From positions 1-64,000 of the forward strand of contig JACRPA010000002.1 in NCBI GenBank assembly GCA_016214145.1: DNA of 64,000 nt, written 5' to 3'. Within the stretch, counting starts at the first letter, position 1. The number at the start of each line of letters is the position of its first letter. A program made the translations under genes and the position numbers. Under the pieces are notes generated by a model. The model was not told where the DNA came from and searched no databases. It was given only the letters and a program-made list of their open reading frames with translations. The stretch is from Rhodocyclales bacterium. GTDB taxonomy: Bacteria > Pseudomonadota > Gammaproteobacteria > Burkholderiales > Rhodocyclaceae. Shown here in pieces: positions 55,049 through 64,000 of this stretch.

Positions 55049-57232
55049 ATGCGCGATTTTCAGGTTCAAGCTTGGCTGCTTCTCCTCGCCGCGCTTCTCT
55101 CCGGCTGCGGCGAGGTGTGGAACAACCCCTATCCGACGCAGGACGGCGGCAGGAACATCCTTTACAGCGCCTTTACCGAGCGGCCCAAGCATCTCGATCC
55201 GGTGCAGTCCTACAGCGAGGACGAGGCCGAGTTCAATGCGCAGATCTACGAGCCGCCGTTGCAGTACCACTACCTGAAGCGCCCCTATGCCCTGATTCCG
55301 CTGGCGGCGGAGGCGGTGCCGCGGCCGCGCACCGTGGATGCCGCCGGTCGCGACGTGCCGGCGGATTCGCCGCGCGTGGCCCACACGCTGTACGAGATTC
55401 GCATCCGGCCGGGCATTCTCTATCAGCCGCATCCCGCCTTTGCGCGCGATGCGGCGGGCAAGCTGCTCTACCACGACCTCAAGCCGGACGACCTGAAGGA
55501 CATCTATTCGCTGCGGGATTTTCCGCAAGCCGGCACGCGCGAACTGACTGCCGAGGACTATCTCTACCAGATCAAGCGCCTGGCCCATCCGCGCCTGCAT
55601 TCGCCCGTCTTCGGCCTGATGAGCGAATACGTCGTCGGCCTGAAGGAATTCGCCGAGACGCTGAAGGCCGAGGACAAGGCGCTGGCCGACTCGGGGAAAA
55701 AGAATGCCTGGCTCGACCTGTCGAAGTTCCCGCTCGCCGGCGTCGAACCGATCGACAAATACCGCTATCGCATCCGCATCAAGGGCCGCTATCCGCAGTT
55801 CGCCTACTGGCTGGCGATGAACTTCTTCGCGCCGGTGCCGATCGAGGCCGACCGTTTCCATGCCCAGCCTGGCATGGCCGAAAGGAACCTGACGCTCGAC
55901 TGGTATCCCATCGGCACCGGCCCCTACATGCTGACGGAGAACAATCCCAACGCGCGTATGGTGCTGGAGCGCAATCCGAACTACCGCGGCGAGGCCTATC
56001 CCGACGAGGGCGAGGAGGGCGACCGGCCGGCCGGCCTGCTCGCCGATGCCGGCCGGCGCATTCCCTTCATCGACAAGGTGGTGTTCAGCCGCGAGCGCGA
56101 AGGCATTCCTTTGTGGAACAAGTTCCTGCAGGGCTATTACGATTTCTCCGGCATCAGCTCGGACAGCTTCGACCAGGCGGTGCGCATCTCGGTGGAGGGC
56201 GAAGCCGGCGTCTCCCCGGAAATGGCGGCGAAGGGCATCAAGCTGGAGGCCTCGGTCGGCACCGCCACGCGCTACTTCGCCTTCAACTGGCTGGATCCGG
56301 TCGTCGGTGGCCAGGGCGACGCGGCCGGCCGCGAACGCGCGAAGAAGCTGCGCCAGGCGATCTCCATCGCGCTCGACTGGGAGGAATTCATTTCCATCTT
56401 CGCCAACGGCCGCGGCATTCCGGCGCAGGGGCCGATTCCGCCCGGCATCTTCGGCTTCAAGGCGGGCGGCGCCGGCATCAACCCGGTCGTGTACGACTGG
56501 GCGGACGGCGCGCCGCGGCGCAAGTCCATCGCGACGGCGAAAAAGCTGCTTGCCGAGGCGGGCTATCCGGACGGACGCGATGCGAAAAGCGGCCAGCCGC
56601 TGGTGCTCTACCTCGACACCACCGATCGCGGCCCGGGCGACAAGCCGCGCCTGGACTGGTATCGCAAGCAGTTCGCCAAGCTCGACGTGCAACTGGAGAT
56701 CCGCGGCACGGACTACAACCGCTTCCAGGAGAAGGTGCGCAAGGGCGCGGCGCAGATTTTCGTCTGGGGCTGGAATGCCGATTATCCCGATCCGGAGAAC
56801 TTCCTTTTCCTGTTCCATGGCGCGCAGAGCCGCAGCAAATCCCAGGGCGAGAATGCCGCCAATTATTCCAGCCCGGAATACGACCGGCTCTTCGAGCAGG
56901 TGAAGCACATGGAGAACGGCCCGGCGCGGCAGGCGCTGATCGACCGCATGCTGGTCATCCTGCGCGAGGACGCGCCCTGGTCCTTCGGCTTCCATCCCAA
57001 GGACTACAGCCTGCATCACGGCTGGGTGGCCAACCTCAAGCCCAACCACATGGCGCGCAACGGCCTCAAGTACCAGAAGATCGATGCCGCCCGGCGCGAA
57101 AAAAAACGCGCCGAGTGGAACCGTCCCGTATTGTGGCCGCTTGGATTGCTGGTCGTCGTCCTCGCCGCCAGCGCCGCGCCGGCGGCGCTGGGCTGGCGGC
57201 GGTGTGAGCAATCGAAGGGGCGCGCCGCATGA
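55049..57232 (+). CDS. Peptide ABC transporter substrate-binding lipoprotein with C-terminal anchor
   Basis: At 727 aa, longer than the usual 530-620. The signal peptide ends in the lipobox LLSGC (Cys20). The body is a family 5 extracellular binding protein (ILYSAFTERPKHLDPVQSYSEDE at the start, FVWGWNADYPDPENFLFLFHG later). Unusually, the C-terminus has a hydrophobic helix (WPLGLLVVVLAASAAPAALGW) followed by RRCEQSKGRAA, giving a second membrane anchor. The next permease overlaps its end by 4 bases. Confidence 0.9.
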   Translation: MRDFQVQAWLLLLAALLSGCGEVWNNPYPTQDGGRNILYSAFTERPKHLDPVQSYSEDEAEFNAQIYEPPLQYHYLKRPYALIPLAAEAVPRPRTVDAAGRDVPADSPRVAHTLYEIRIRPGILYQPHPAFARDAAGKLLYHDLKPDDLKDIYSLRDFPQAGTRELTAEDYLYQIKRLAHPRLHSPVFGLMSEYVVGLKEFAETLKAEDKALADSGKKNAWLDLSKFPLAGVEPIDKYRYRIRIKGRYPQFAYWLAMNFFAPVPIEADRFHAQPGMAERNLTLDWYPIGTGPYMLTENNPNARMVLERNPNYRGEAYPDEGEEGDRPAGLLADAGRRIPFIDKVVFSREREGIPLWNKFLQGYYDFSGISSDSFDQAVRISVEGEAGVSPEMAAKGIKLEASVGTATRYFAFNWLDPVVGGQGDAAGRERAKKLRQAISIALDWEEFISIFANGRGIPAQGPIPPGIFGFKAGGAGINPVVYDWADGAPRRKSIATAKKLLAEAGYPDGRDAKSGQPLVLYLDTTDRGPGDKPRLDWYRKQFAKLDVQLEIRGTDYNRFQEKVRKGAAQIFVWGWNADYPDPENFLFLFHGAQSRSKSQGENAANYSSPEYDRLFEQVKHMENGPARQALIDRMLVILREDAPWSFGFHPKDYSLHHGWVANLKPNHMARNGLKYQKIDAARREKKRAEWNRPVLWPLGLLVVVLAASAAPAALGWRRCEQSKGRAA

Positions 57233-58206
57233 TCGCCTACATCATCCGCCGGCTGCTCTACGCCATCCCGATCCTGGTCGGCGTGAACCTCCTGACCTTC
57301 GCGCTGTTCTTCGTGGTGAACACGCCCGACGACATGGCGCGCATGCAGCTCGGCATCAAGCGCGTCACGCCGGAAGCCATCCAGAAGTGGAAGGCGGAGC
57401 GGGGCTACGACAGGCCGCTGCTCTACGACGGCACTGCGCAAGGCACGGACAGGATCACGCGCACCATCTTCTTCGAGAAATCGGTGAAGCTTTTCGTCCT
57501 GGATTTCGGCCGCGCCGACGACGGGCGCGACATCGGCCACGAGATCAGGACCCGCATGGGCCCGAGCCTGGCCATCGCCGTGCCGGTGTTCCTCCTCGGC
57601 CTCTTCGTCACGGTGTCCTTCGCCCTTCTGCTGGCCTTCTTCCGCGCCACCTACCTGGATTTCTGGGGGGTGGTGGCCTGCGTCGCCATGATGTCGATCT
57701 CCAGCCTGTTCTACATCATCGGCGGGCAATACCTGGTGAGCAAGATCTGGCACCTGGTGCCGATCTCGGGCTATGCCGGCGGGGTGGATGCCGCGCGCTT
57801 CCTGATCCTGCCGGTGGCGATCAGCGTGGTGGCCGGCATCGGCAGCAGCACGCGCTGGTACCGCACCATCTTCCTCGAGGAAATCGGCAAGGACTACGTG
57901 CGCACCGCGCGCGCCAAGGGGCTCTCCGAGATGGCGGTGCTGTTCCGCCACGTGCTGAAGAACGCCATGATCCCGATCCTGACCGGGGTGGTCGTCGTGA
58001 TCCCGCTGCTCTTCATGGGTGCGCTGATCACCGAGTCCTTCTTCGGCATTCCCGGTCTCGGCTCCTACATGATCGATGCCATCAACGCGCAGGACTTCGC
58101 CGTGGTGCGCTCGATGGTCTTCATCGGCTCGGTGCTCTACATCGTCGGCCTTCTGCTGACGGACCTGTCCTACACCCTGGTCGACCCGAGAGTGAGGCTG
58201 CAGTGA
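57229..58206 (+). CDS. Peptide ABC transporter permease (DppB/YejB type)
   Basis: At 325 aa with the N-terminal IIRRLLYAIPILVGVNLLTFALFFV, about six membrane helices and the EAA loop region TARAKGLSEMAVLFRHVLKNAMIPIL. Together with the next permease it would form the membrane channel. Coupled to the binding protein by ATGA. Confidence 0.94.
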   Translation: MIAYIIRRLLYAIPILVGVNLLTFALFFVVNTPDDMARMQLGIKRVTPEAIQKWKAERGYDRPLLYDGTAQGTDRITRTIFFEKSVKLFVLDFGRADDGRDIGHEIRTRMGPSLAIAVPVFLLGLFVTVSFALLLAFFRATYLDFWGVVACVAMMSISSLFYIIGGQYLVSKIWHLVPISGYAGGVDAARFLILPVAISVVAGIGSSTRWYRTIFLEEIGKDYVRTARAKGLSEMAVLFRHVLKNAMIPILTGVVVVIPLLFMGALITESFFGIPGLGSYMIDAINAQDFAVVRSMVFIGSVLYIVGLLLTDLSYTLVDPRVRLQ

Positions 58207-59642
58207 TGCCGATCGTCCTGTGGACCGACGCCCTCGTCTTCCTGCTGATCGCCTGCGCGATCGGCTCGGGGGTTTACGTCAGCCGCCGCGAATACCTGCT
58301 GGCGTCGTGGCGGCGCGTCGGCGAGAGCCGCGCCGGCATGGCGGCGCTGACGGTGCTGGCGGCCTTCATCCTGGTCGGCCTGCTCGACTCCCTGCACTAC
58401 CGGCCGCGCCTGGAAGCCGTGGCCGGCCAATCCGCCAACGGCTTCGGCACCGAAGTGCGCAGCGCGCTCGACGTGCTCCTGCTGCCGCTGAAGGCCGCCA
58501 CCGAAAAGACCTATTCCGCGCCGCTGGCCACCCATCTGTATGCCAGGGAAACCGTGGAGTTGCCGGACGGCACGCAGGCACGGGTGTTTCCGCGGCTGAA
58601 GCACGGCGGCGTGCATCTCAAGGATCCCGCGCAGGACCGGGGCCGCGACGTGGCCAGGCACATCCTGCGCGGGCTCGTCCTCGCCGTACTGGCGGGACTG
58701 ACTTTTGCGGCGATCGCGCTGCAGGCGGCCGCCGTACGCTGGGGCGTGCGCTGGCCGGCGGCCTGGCGCCGCATCCGGCGCGGCGAGACGCGCTTCGCCT
58801 GGAACGCGGTGCTGGCCACGCTGGCCGTTCTCCTGCTGCTGGCGGGTCCCGTCGTCTCGCTCGCCGGCGGCTACCACGTCTTCGGCACCGACAAGGTCGG
58901 CCAGGACGTGCTCTATCTCACCCTGAAGAGCATCCGCACCGGGCTGGTCATCGGCACCATCACCACGCTGGCCATGCTGCCCTTCGCGGTGGCGCTGGGC
59001 ATCGTCGCCGGCTACCTCGGCGGCTGGGTGGACGACGTCATCCAGTACCTCTACACGACGCTGAACTCGATCCCCGGCGTGCTGCTCATCGCCGCCTCGG
59101 TGCTGATGATGCAGGTGGTGATCGACACGCATCCGGACTGGTTCGCCACTTCCGCCCAGCGCGCCGATGCGCGCCTGCTGGCGCTGTGCCTGATCCTCGG
59201 CGTGACCAGCTGGACGGGGCTGTGCCGCCTGCTGCGCGCCGAGACGCTCAAGCTGCGCGAGCTGGAGTACGTGCAGGCGGCGCAAGCCTTCGGCGCGTCG
59301 GCTTCGCGCATCATGGGCCGCCACATCCTGCCCAACGTCATGCATATCGTGCTGATCGCGGTGGTGATGGATTTCTCCGGCCTGGTGCTGGCCGAGGCGG
59401 TGCTGTCCTACATCGGCATCGGCGTCGACCCGAGCACCATCAGCTTCGGCACCATGATCAACACCGCACGCCTCGAACTGGCGCGCGAGCCGGTCGTCTG
59501 GTGGTCGCTGGTGGCCGCCTTCGCCTTCATGTTCGTCCTGGTGCTGGCGGCCAACCTGTTCTCGGATTCCGTGCGCGATGCCTTCGATCCGCGCATCGCC
59601 GGCCGTCGCATCGCTCCCGCCGCACAGGGGCAAGCCGCATGA
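58206..59642 (+). CDS. Peptide ABC transporter permease (DppC/YejE type)
   Basis: At 478 aa, longer than DppC (300) or YejE (341). The N-terminal 180 residues hold two or three extra hydrophobic segments and a periplasmic loop (about 60-150). The core permease follows from about 215 (VFGTDKVGQDVLYLTLKSIRTGL ... GIVAGYLGGWVDDVIQYLYTTLNSIPGVLL, EAA loop YVQAAQAFGASASRIMGRHILPNVMHIVLI). The stop of the first permease overlaps the ATG by one base. A 24-nt motif copy is antisense at 58680-58708. Confidence 0.9.
   Translation: MPIVLWTDALVFLLIACAIGSGVYVSRREYLLASWRRVGESRAGMAALTVLAAFILVGLLDSLHYRPRLEAVAGQSANGFGTEVRSALDVLLLPLKAATEKTYSAPLATHLYARETVELPDGTQARVFPRLKHGGVHLKDPAQDRGRDVARHILRGLVLAVLAGLTFAAIALQAAAVRWGVRWPAAWRRIRRGETRFAWNAVLATLAVLLLLAGPVVSLAGGYHVFGTDKVGQDVLYLTLKSIRTGLVIGTITTLAMLPFAVALGIVAGYLGGWVDDVIQYLYTTLNSIPGVLLIAASVLMMQVVIDTHPDWFATSAQRADARLLALCLILGVTSWTGLCRLLRAETLKLRELEYVQAAQAFGASASRIMGRHILPNVMHIVLIAVVMDFSGLVLAEAVLSYIGIGVDPSTISFGTMINTARLELAREPVVWWSLVAAFAFMFVLVLAANLFSDSVRDAFDPRIAGRRIAPAAQGQAA
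58680..58708 (-). repeat. Dispersed 24-nt motif, copy 8 (antisense in permease)
   Basis: Minus strand AAAGTCAGTC, 8 bases, ACGGCG, exact. In the permease frame it reads LAVLAGLTFAA, with the same ACT TTT codons and phase as the antisense copy in selU. Confidence 0.75.
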
Positions 59643-61660
59643 GCCTGTTGCGCGTCGAAGGCTTGCGCACTTCCCTGACGAGCGCCGCCGGGATTGTGCG
59701 CGCGGTCGACGAGGTGTCGTTCGAGGTCGCCGCGGGGGAGACCTTCGCCCTGCTGGGCGAGTCCGGCTGCGGCAAGTCGATGACGGCGCTCTCGCTGATG
59801 CGCCTGCTGCCCGACGCCGGCGCAAACGTCGGCGGCCGCGTGCTGCTGGACGGGCGCGACCTGCTGGCGCTGTCCGAGGCGGAGATGCGCGGCGTGCGCG
59901 GCCGCGAGATGGCGATGATCTTCCAGGAGCCCGCCACCAGCCTGAATCCGGTGCTCAGCGTCGGCCGGCAGATCGTCGAGGTGCTGGAACGGCACACGAC
60001 GACGCAAGGCGCGGCGGCGCGCCGACGCGCCCTGGAGCTCGTCGACGCGGTCGGCATTCCCGATCCGGCGCGGCGCCTCGACGAGTACCCCTTCCAGCTC
60101 TCGGGCGGGATGAAGCAGCGCGTCATGATCGCCATGGCGCTGGCCGGCGATCCCCGCTTGCTCATCGCCGACGAGCCGACCACCGCGCTCGACGTCACGA
60201 TCCAGGCGCAGGTGCTTGAACTGCTCGGCCAGCTGCAGCGCGATCGTGGCATGGGCATGCTGCTGATCAGCCACGACCTCGGCATCGTCTCGCAACTGGC
60301 GCAGCGGGTCGGCGTCATGTACGCCGGCGAGCTGGTGGAGGTGGCCGACCGCCAGACATTCTTCGCGTCTCCGCGCCATCCCTATTCGCGCAAGCTGTTC
60401 GCCGCCCTGCCGCGACCGGCGCGGTGCGGCGGCGCCCTGGAAACCATTCCGGGCAGCGTCCCGCCGCTGACGACGATTTTCACTTGCTGCCGCTTCGCCG
60501 ATCGCTGTCCGAGCGCCTGGGCGCGCTGCCGGGACGAGGTGCCGGCCTGGCATGCGACAACGGACGGCCATGCGGTGCGCTGCCATCTTTACGACCAGAG
60601 GGCGGGGATCGGGAACCAGGAAGAAGGAAGTAGGAGCCAGATTGCTGGCGATCAAGTCGCCGGATCGCGGGCAAGCCCGCTCCTACAGGGCGAAGCTCCT
60701 TTGCTGGAAGTGGCCGACCTGAAAATGCATTTCCCCATCCGCAAGGGCGTTTTCAAGCGGGTCGCCGGGCAGGTCAGGGCGGTCGACGGCGTATCGCTGG
60801 GACTGACTTTGGGACGCACGCTGGCGCTGGTGGGGGAGTCGGGCTGCGGCAAGACGACGGCCGGCAAGGCTATCCTGCAGCTCCTGCGGCCGACCGGCGG
60901 CAGCGTGCGCTTCGGCGGCGAGGAACTCACCTCCCTGCCGCAGGGACGGCTACGCGCGCTGCGGGCGGAAATGCAGATCGTCTTCCAGGATCCGTACGGC
61001 TCGCTTGACCCGCGCATGCGGGTGGGCGACATCATCGAGGAGGGCATGGCCGCCCTGGGCACGGCATCCGATCGCGCGGCGCGGGACAGGCGGATCGATG
61101 AGCAACTGGAACGGGTCGGTCTATCGGCCGGGATGCGCGGGCGCTATCCGCACGAGTTTTCGGGCGGGCAGCGGCAACGCATCGCCATCGCCCGCGCGCT
61201 GGCGGTCGAACCCCGCCTGCTGGTCTGCGACGAGCCGACCAGCGCCCTCGATGTCTCGGTGCAGGCGCAGATCCTCAACCTGCTGAAGGAGCTGCAGGCC
61301 TCGCTCGGCCTTGCTTACCTGTTCATCACGCACAACATCGCCGTGGTGGAGTATCTGGCCCACGAGGTGGCGGTGATGTACCTCGGCCGCATCGTCGAGC
61401 GCGGAACGGTGGAGGAAATCCTGCGCGACCCGAAGCATCCCTACACCGAAGCGCTGCTGTCCGCCGTGCCCCGCATCGAGGCTGAAGCGGGACGTCCCGT
61501 CATCGTCCTCAGGGGCGACATGCCTTCGCCCGCCAATCCGCCCCCGGGGTGCCACTTCCACCCGCGCTGTCCGCGCGCCATGCCGGAATGCGCCGTCACT
61601 TTTCCATCGGCAACACGCTTGAGCGAATCGCGCAGCGTGCACTGCCATCTCTATCGATAA
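59639..61660 (+). CDS. Fused double ABC ATPase for peptide import (YejF/DppD-DppF type)
   Basis: At 673 aa, two ATPase units in one chain. Unit 1: Walker A GESGCGKS (about 40), signature LSGGMKQRVMIAMAL, Walker B LLIADEPTTALD, and an oligopeptide C-terminal Cys motif (CCRFADRCPSAWARC). Unit 2: GESGCGKT (about 399), FSGGQRQRIAIARAL, LLVCDEPTSALD, and CHFHPRCPRAMPEC. The linker, residues about 331-350, is the in-frame translation of a family B palindrome (60630-60687). The gene overlaps the permease stop by 4 bases. Confidence 0.93.
   Translation: MSLLRVEGLRTSLTSAAGIVRAVDEVSFEVAAGETFALLGESGCGKSMTALSLMRLLPDAGANVGGRVLLDGRDLLALSEAEMRGVRGREMAMIFQEPATSLNPVLSVGRQIVEVLERHTTTQGAAARRRALELVDAVGIPDPARRLDEYPFQLSGGMKQRVMIAMALAGDPRLLIADEPTTALDVTIQAQVLELLGQLQRDRGMGMLLISHDLGIVSQLAQRVGVMYAGELVEVADRQTFFASPRHPYSRKLFAALPRPARCGGALETIPGSVPPLTTIFTCCRFADRCPSAWARCRDEVPAWHATTDGHAVRCHLYDQRAGIGNQEEGSRSQIAGDQVAGSRASPLLQGEAPLLEVADLKMHFPIRKGVFKRVAGQVRAVDGVSLGLTLGRTLALVGESGCGKTTAGKAILQLLRPTGGSVRFGGEELTSLPQGRLRALRAEMQIVFQDPYGSLDPRMRVGDIIEEGMAALGTASDRAARDRRIDEQLERVGLSAGMRGRYPHEFSGGQRQRIAIARALAVEPRLLVCDEPTSALDVSVQAQILNLLKELQASLGLAYLFITHNIAVVEYLAHEVAVMYLGRIVERGTVEEILRDPKHPYTEALLSAVPRIEAEAGRPVIVLRGDMPSPANPPPGCHFHPRCPRAMPECAVTFPSATRLSESRSVHCHLYR
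60630..60687. repeat. Family B palindrome inside a coding region, copy 5
   Basis: GTAGGAGCCAGATTGCTGGC begins and GCCCGCTCCTACA ends the element, as in the intergenic copies. It lies between the two ATPase units and is read without a stop as SRSQIAGDQVAGSRASPLLQ. Length is compatible with the frame. Confidence 0.85.
60785..60812 (-). repeat. Dispersed 24-nt motif, copy 9 (antisense in fused ATPase)
   Basis: Minus strand AAAGTCAGTC, 8 bases, ACGCCG (one change from ACGGCG). It encodes DGVSLGLTLGR near the start of the second ATPase unit. Weakest of the genic copies. Confidence 0.5.
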
Positions 61661-61686
61661 GGTTTCCGGCGTGCCGCCGTGTTGTG

Positions 61687-63057
61687 TCACTTGCTTGCGG
61701 GCGGGCGCTTGGCGGGAGGCTTCCTGACCGGCGGCTTGGCCTTCTTCCTGACCGGCGCCGGTTTTTTTCCGCCATTCGTCGAGATCTGCTGCCTTTTTCC
61801 CTTGATGGGCGCCTTGCTGACGGCAGGCCTGACGACGGGGAGGTTGACGGCGAGAAGGTTGGGTGCGGCCGCGTCCCCCTTGGCCGGCACCAGCAAGGTG
61901 TGGCCCGGGCCGATGCGCATTTTTCCGCTGATGCCGTTGACCTGCTTGATGCGCGCCATCGTAAGGCCATTCCGCTTGGCAACGCTTTCCAGGCTTTCGC
62001 CCTTCTTGATGGTGTAGGCCTGCCAGTTCGTCAGCGGCTTGTTGTGCGCTTCCAGGTTTGAAAGGAAGGTATCCACCTTTTCCGCCGGCAGCACGATGTT
62101 GGCGCCGCCCTTGTCGGGGATGACCGGCCGGTTGTAGGCGGGATTGAGGGCGAGAAACTCCTCGATGGTCATTTCCGCCAGGCGCGCTGCAACGGCCACG
62201 TCCATGTGGGCGGAGACTTCGACGGTGTGGAAATAGGGCTTGTTGGCAATCGGGTCCAGGCTGACGTTGAACAAAGCGGGCTGGGCGATGATGTTCTTCA
62301 GCGCCTGCAGCTTGGGCACGTACCAGCGCGTTTCGTTGGGCATGGTGAGGCTCAGGTAGTCGGTCGGCAGCCCTTTCGCCTTGTTCTTGTTGATGGCCCG
62401 CGCCACGGCGTTCTCGCCCCAGTTGTAGGAGGCCAGCGCGAGGTGCCAGTCGCCGTGCATTTCATAGATGGACTGCAGGTATTCGAGGGCGGCGCTGGTG
62501 GAGGCGATGATGTCGCGGCGCTGGTCCATCCACCAGTTCTGGTCGAGCTGGTAGGTCTTGCCGGTGGAGGGGATGAACTGCCACATGCCCGAGGCGTGGG
62601 CGCGCGAGTAGGCCATCGGGTTGTAGGCGCTCTCGACGATCGGCAGCAGGGCCAGTTCGGTCGGCATGCCGCGCTTTTCCAGCTCCTCGACGATGTGGTG
62701 CATGTAGCGGCGGCTGCGCTCGACGACGCGCCTCAGGTAGTCCGGGCGGGCCAGGTACCAGGCCTGCTGCTGGAGCACGAGAGGACTGTCGATGTTGGGC
62801 ATGCCGAAGCCGTGGCGGATGCGATCCCACAAGTCGTCGGGCGGCAGGGTCAGGTCGATCGTCGCCAGGGGCGGCGGGTCTTCCTTCAGCTCGATGGTCG
62901 GGACGGGTTCCGACGGCGCCGCTGCGGGAGAAGCAGGCGCGGGCGCGGAAGCGGCGGCGGTCGAATTTTGTTCCTCTGAGGCGGCGGCAGCGGCGGAAAA
63001 CAGGCAGAGGGCGAAGCAGGCGAGGATTCCCGGCAGAGCGGGCTTGAGCTTGAACAT
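61687..63057 (-). CDS. mltD: Membrane-bound lytic murein transglycosylase D (MltD-like)
   Basis: At 456 aa with a signal peptide (MFKLKPALPGILACFALCLFSAAAAA), an Ala/Pro linker, and the lysozyme-like SLT domain with the catalytic Glu in LALLPIVESAYNPMAYSRAHASGMWQFIPSTG (about 135-165). One LysM is at about 355-400 (YTIKKGESLESVAKRNGLTMARIKQVNG). The last 45 residues are a Lys/Pro-rich tail (KKPAPVRKKAKPPVRKPPAK) that may bind the cell wall or DNA. It cleaves peptidoglycan glycan strands in the periplasm. Confidence 0.93.
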   Translation of the reverse strand: MFKLKPALPGILACFALCLFSAAAAASEEQNSTAAASAPAPASPAAAPSEPVPTIELKEDPPPLATIDLTLPPDDLWDRIRHGFGMPNIDSPLVLQQQAWYLARPDYLRRVVERSRRYMHHIVEELEKRGMPTELALLPIVESAYNPMAYSRAHASGMWQFIPSTGKTYQLDQNWWMDQRRDIIASTSAALEYLQSIYEMHGDWHLALASYNWGENAVARAINKNKAKGLPTDYLSLTMPNETRWYVPKLQALKNIIAQPALFNVSLDPIANKPYFHTVEVSAHMDVAVAARLAEMTIEEFLALNPAYNRPVIPDKGGANIVLPAEKVDTFLSNLEAHNKPLTNWQAYTIKKGESLESVAKRNGLTMARIKQVNGISGKMRIGPGHTLLVPAKGDAAAPNLLAVNLPVVRPAVSKAPIKGKRQQISTNGGKKPAPVRKKAKPPVRKPPAKRPPASK

Positions 63058-63204
63058 GGAGCCTGGGCGTGCGAAAGCCCAATGCTACCGTCGCCACCTG
63101 CGGCCGTCAATTTCCCGCTATGAAACTCCCTAAAAAACGACGCTGTCGCGACGATATTCGGCTATTCTTCTGCCTGCAAGCCAGACCATTTTCGCGCCAT
63201 CCCC

Positions 63205-64000
63205 ATGAAAGCCCTCGTCATCGAAGACACCGCGACCAGCCAGGCGGTGATCTGCCATTTGCTGGAGCGGCTGGGCATCCAGCCGGTGCAGGCGCGCGAC
63301 GGCCAGTCGGGCATCGCCAGTTTCGAGCGGGAGCAACCCGATCTCGTTCTTCTCGACATCATCCTGCCCGGCATCGACGGCTTCGAAGTGGCGCGGCGCA
63401 TCCGCGCCATGGAGAAGCCCGGCGAGTGGACGCCGATCATCTTCCTGACCTCGCTGACCAAGGATGCGGACCTGGAGCGCGGCATCGAGGCGGGCGGCGA
63501 CGATTATCTCCTCAAGCCGGTGAGCGAGGTGGTGCTGGGCGCCAAGGTGCGCGCCATGCAGCGCATCATCCAGATGCGCCATTCGCTGCTGGTGCTGACG
63601 CGCAAGCTCGACGGCGCCAACCGCGAACTGACGCGGCTTTCCGCCGTCGACGGCCTGACCGGGATTGCCAACAGAAGGCAGTTCGACGAGGCGCTGTTGC
63701 GCGAATGGCGGCGCTGCCTGCGTGAGCAGGCGCTGCTGTCCCTGCTGATGATCGACGTGGATTTCTTCAAGCAATACAACGATGGCTACGGCCACCAGGC
63801 GGGCGACGAATGCCTCAGGGCGGTGGCCGAAACCCTGCGGGTGAAGCTGCGGCGGCCGGCCGATATCGTGGCGCGCTACGGCGGGGAGGAGTTCGCCGCG
63901 ATCCTGCCGGACACCGGCCTGGAAGGCGCCATGCTGGTGGCCGAGGCCCTGCGCTCGGCAGTTCAGGCGCTCGGCTTGCCGCATGAAGGCGCGACATTCG
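63205..64000 (+). CDS. Response regulator with GGDEF output (partial, cut by window end)
   Basis: The ATG at 63205 starts [24 protein letters not shown]. The receiver is at 1-120 with Asp in [15 protein letters not shown] (about D52) and Lys in YLLKPVSE. A coiled linker leads to the GGDEF domain from about 150 ([20 protein letters not shown] ... [15 protein letters not shown]). At least 265 residues are present and the frame is open at the end. This WspR/PleD-like protein would make cyclic di-GMP when phosphorylated. Its GGDEF is similar to the PAS-GGDEF protein at 27.4 kb. Confidence 0.94.
   Translation, partial: MKALVIEDTATSQAVICHLLERLGIQPVQARDGQSGIASFEREQPDLVLLDIILPGIDGFEVARRIRAMEKPGEWTPIIFLTSLTKDADLERGIEAGGDDYLLKPVSEVVLGAKVRAMQRIIQMRHSLLVLTRKLDGANRELTRLSAVDGLTGIANRRQFDEALLREWRRCLREQALLSLLMIDVDFFKQYNDGYGHQAGDECLRAVAETLRVKLRRPADIVARYGGEEFAAILPDTGLEGAMLVAEALRSAVQALGLPHEGATF

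Noticed and set aside
58220-59638. N-terminal part of a 1146-aa frame that continues into the fused ATPase
   Set aside because: The region belongs to the permease in another frame. The ATPase starts at 59639 with a canonical N-terminus; a 1146-aa fusion is an artefact of missing stops.

Overview
The window is about 65% GC, densely coded chromosomal DNA. It probably comes from a betaproteobacterium near the Rhodocyclales; this is inferred from gene content (phasin with a CoA-transferase, hpnCDE, selU/selD, the tig-clpP-clpX-lon-hupB-ppiD block) and not proven. No rRNA, CRISPR array or complete insertion sequence is present.

Left edge (1-2.1 kb): the attI end of a chromosomal integron. An IntI-type integrase (1105-2112, +) is divergent from two gene cassettes read on the minus strand. 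The cassette limits can be set to the base because the core sites pair as the integron model requires (GTTATGC/GCATAAC for cassette 1, GTTAGAC/GTCTAAC for cassette 2). The attC of cassette 2 is broken directly after its R'' core, where an IS481-like terminus seems to begin.

2.2-6 kb: three toxin-antitoxin pairs (Phd/RelE and two AbrB/PIN pairs sharing operator half-sites) around a secretin-like orphan and a small secreted protein. 6-14.3 kb: a DinG/YoaA helicase, an orphan sensor kinase, a circularly permuted ATP-grasp protein and molybdenum cofactor genes (mobB, moeA, moaD, moaE). 14.4-20.8 kb: a minus-strand gene set (membrane protein, Liv-type binding protein, SDR, CoA-transferase, phasin) with a sigma54 promoter, two upstream dyads and an adjacent PAS/AAA+ activator gene. 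21-29.3 kb: clpB with a consensus heat-shock promoter, a third VapBC pair, a pyruvate kinase-like protein, an MFS carrier, a PAS-GGDEF protein and tag.

29.3-38.7 kb: signalling. Two kinases with near-identical catalytic ends flank a PhnD-like binding protein, followed by a methyltransferase, two small membrane proteins and a LytS/LytTR pair. 38.7-45.2 kb: selU and selD (divergent), tesA and ybbA (divergent), hpnE-hpnD-hpnC for squalene. 45.3-54.9 kb: tRNA-Leu, the proteostasis block tig-clpP-clpX-lon-hupB, tRNA-Val, tRNA-Asp, ppiD and fabI; lon has its own heat-shock-type promoter. 55-64 kb: a four-gene Yej-type peptide ABC importer with a fused double ATPase, mltD, and a response regulator-GGDEF gene cut by the window end.

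Two layers of repeats cross all of this. Several families of intergenic palindromes occur, one copy of which is translated in frame inside the fused ABC ATPase. A short motif, AAAGTCAGTC-N8-ACGGCG, occurs nine times, eight of them inside unrelated conserved genes, with a constant 8-base spacer and codons that are unusual for this genome. I do not recognise this motif; it is the most novel signal in the window.
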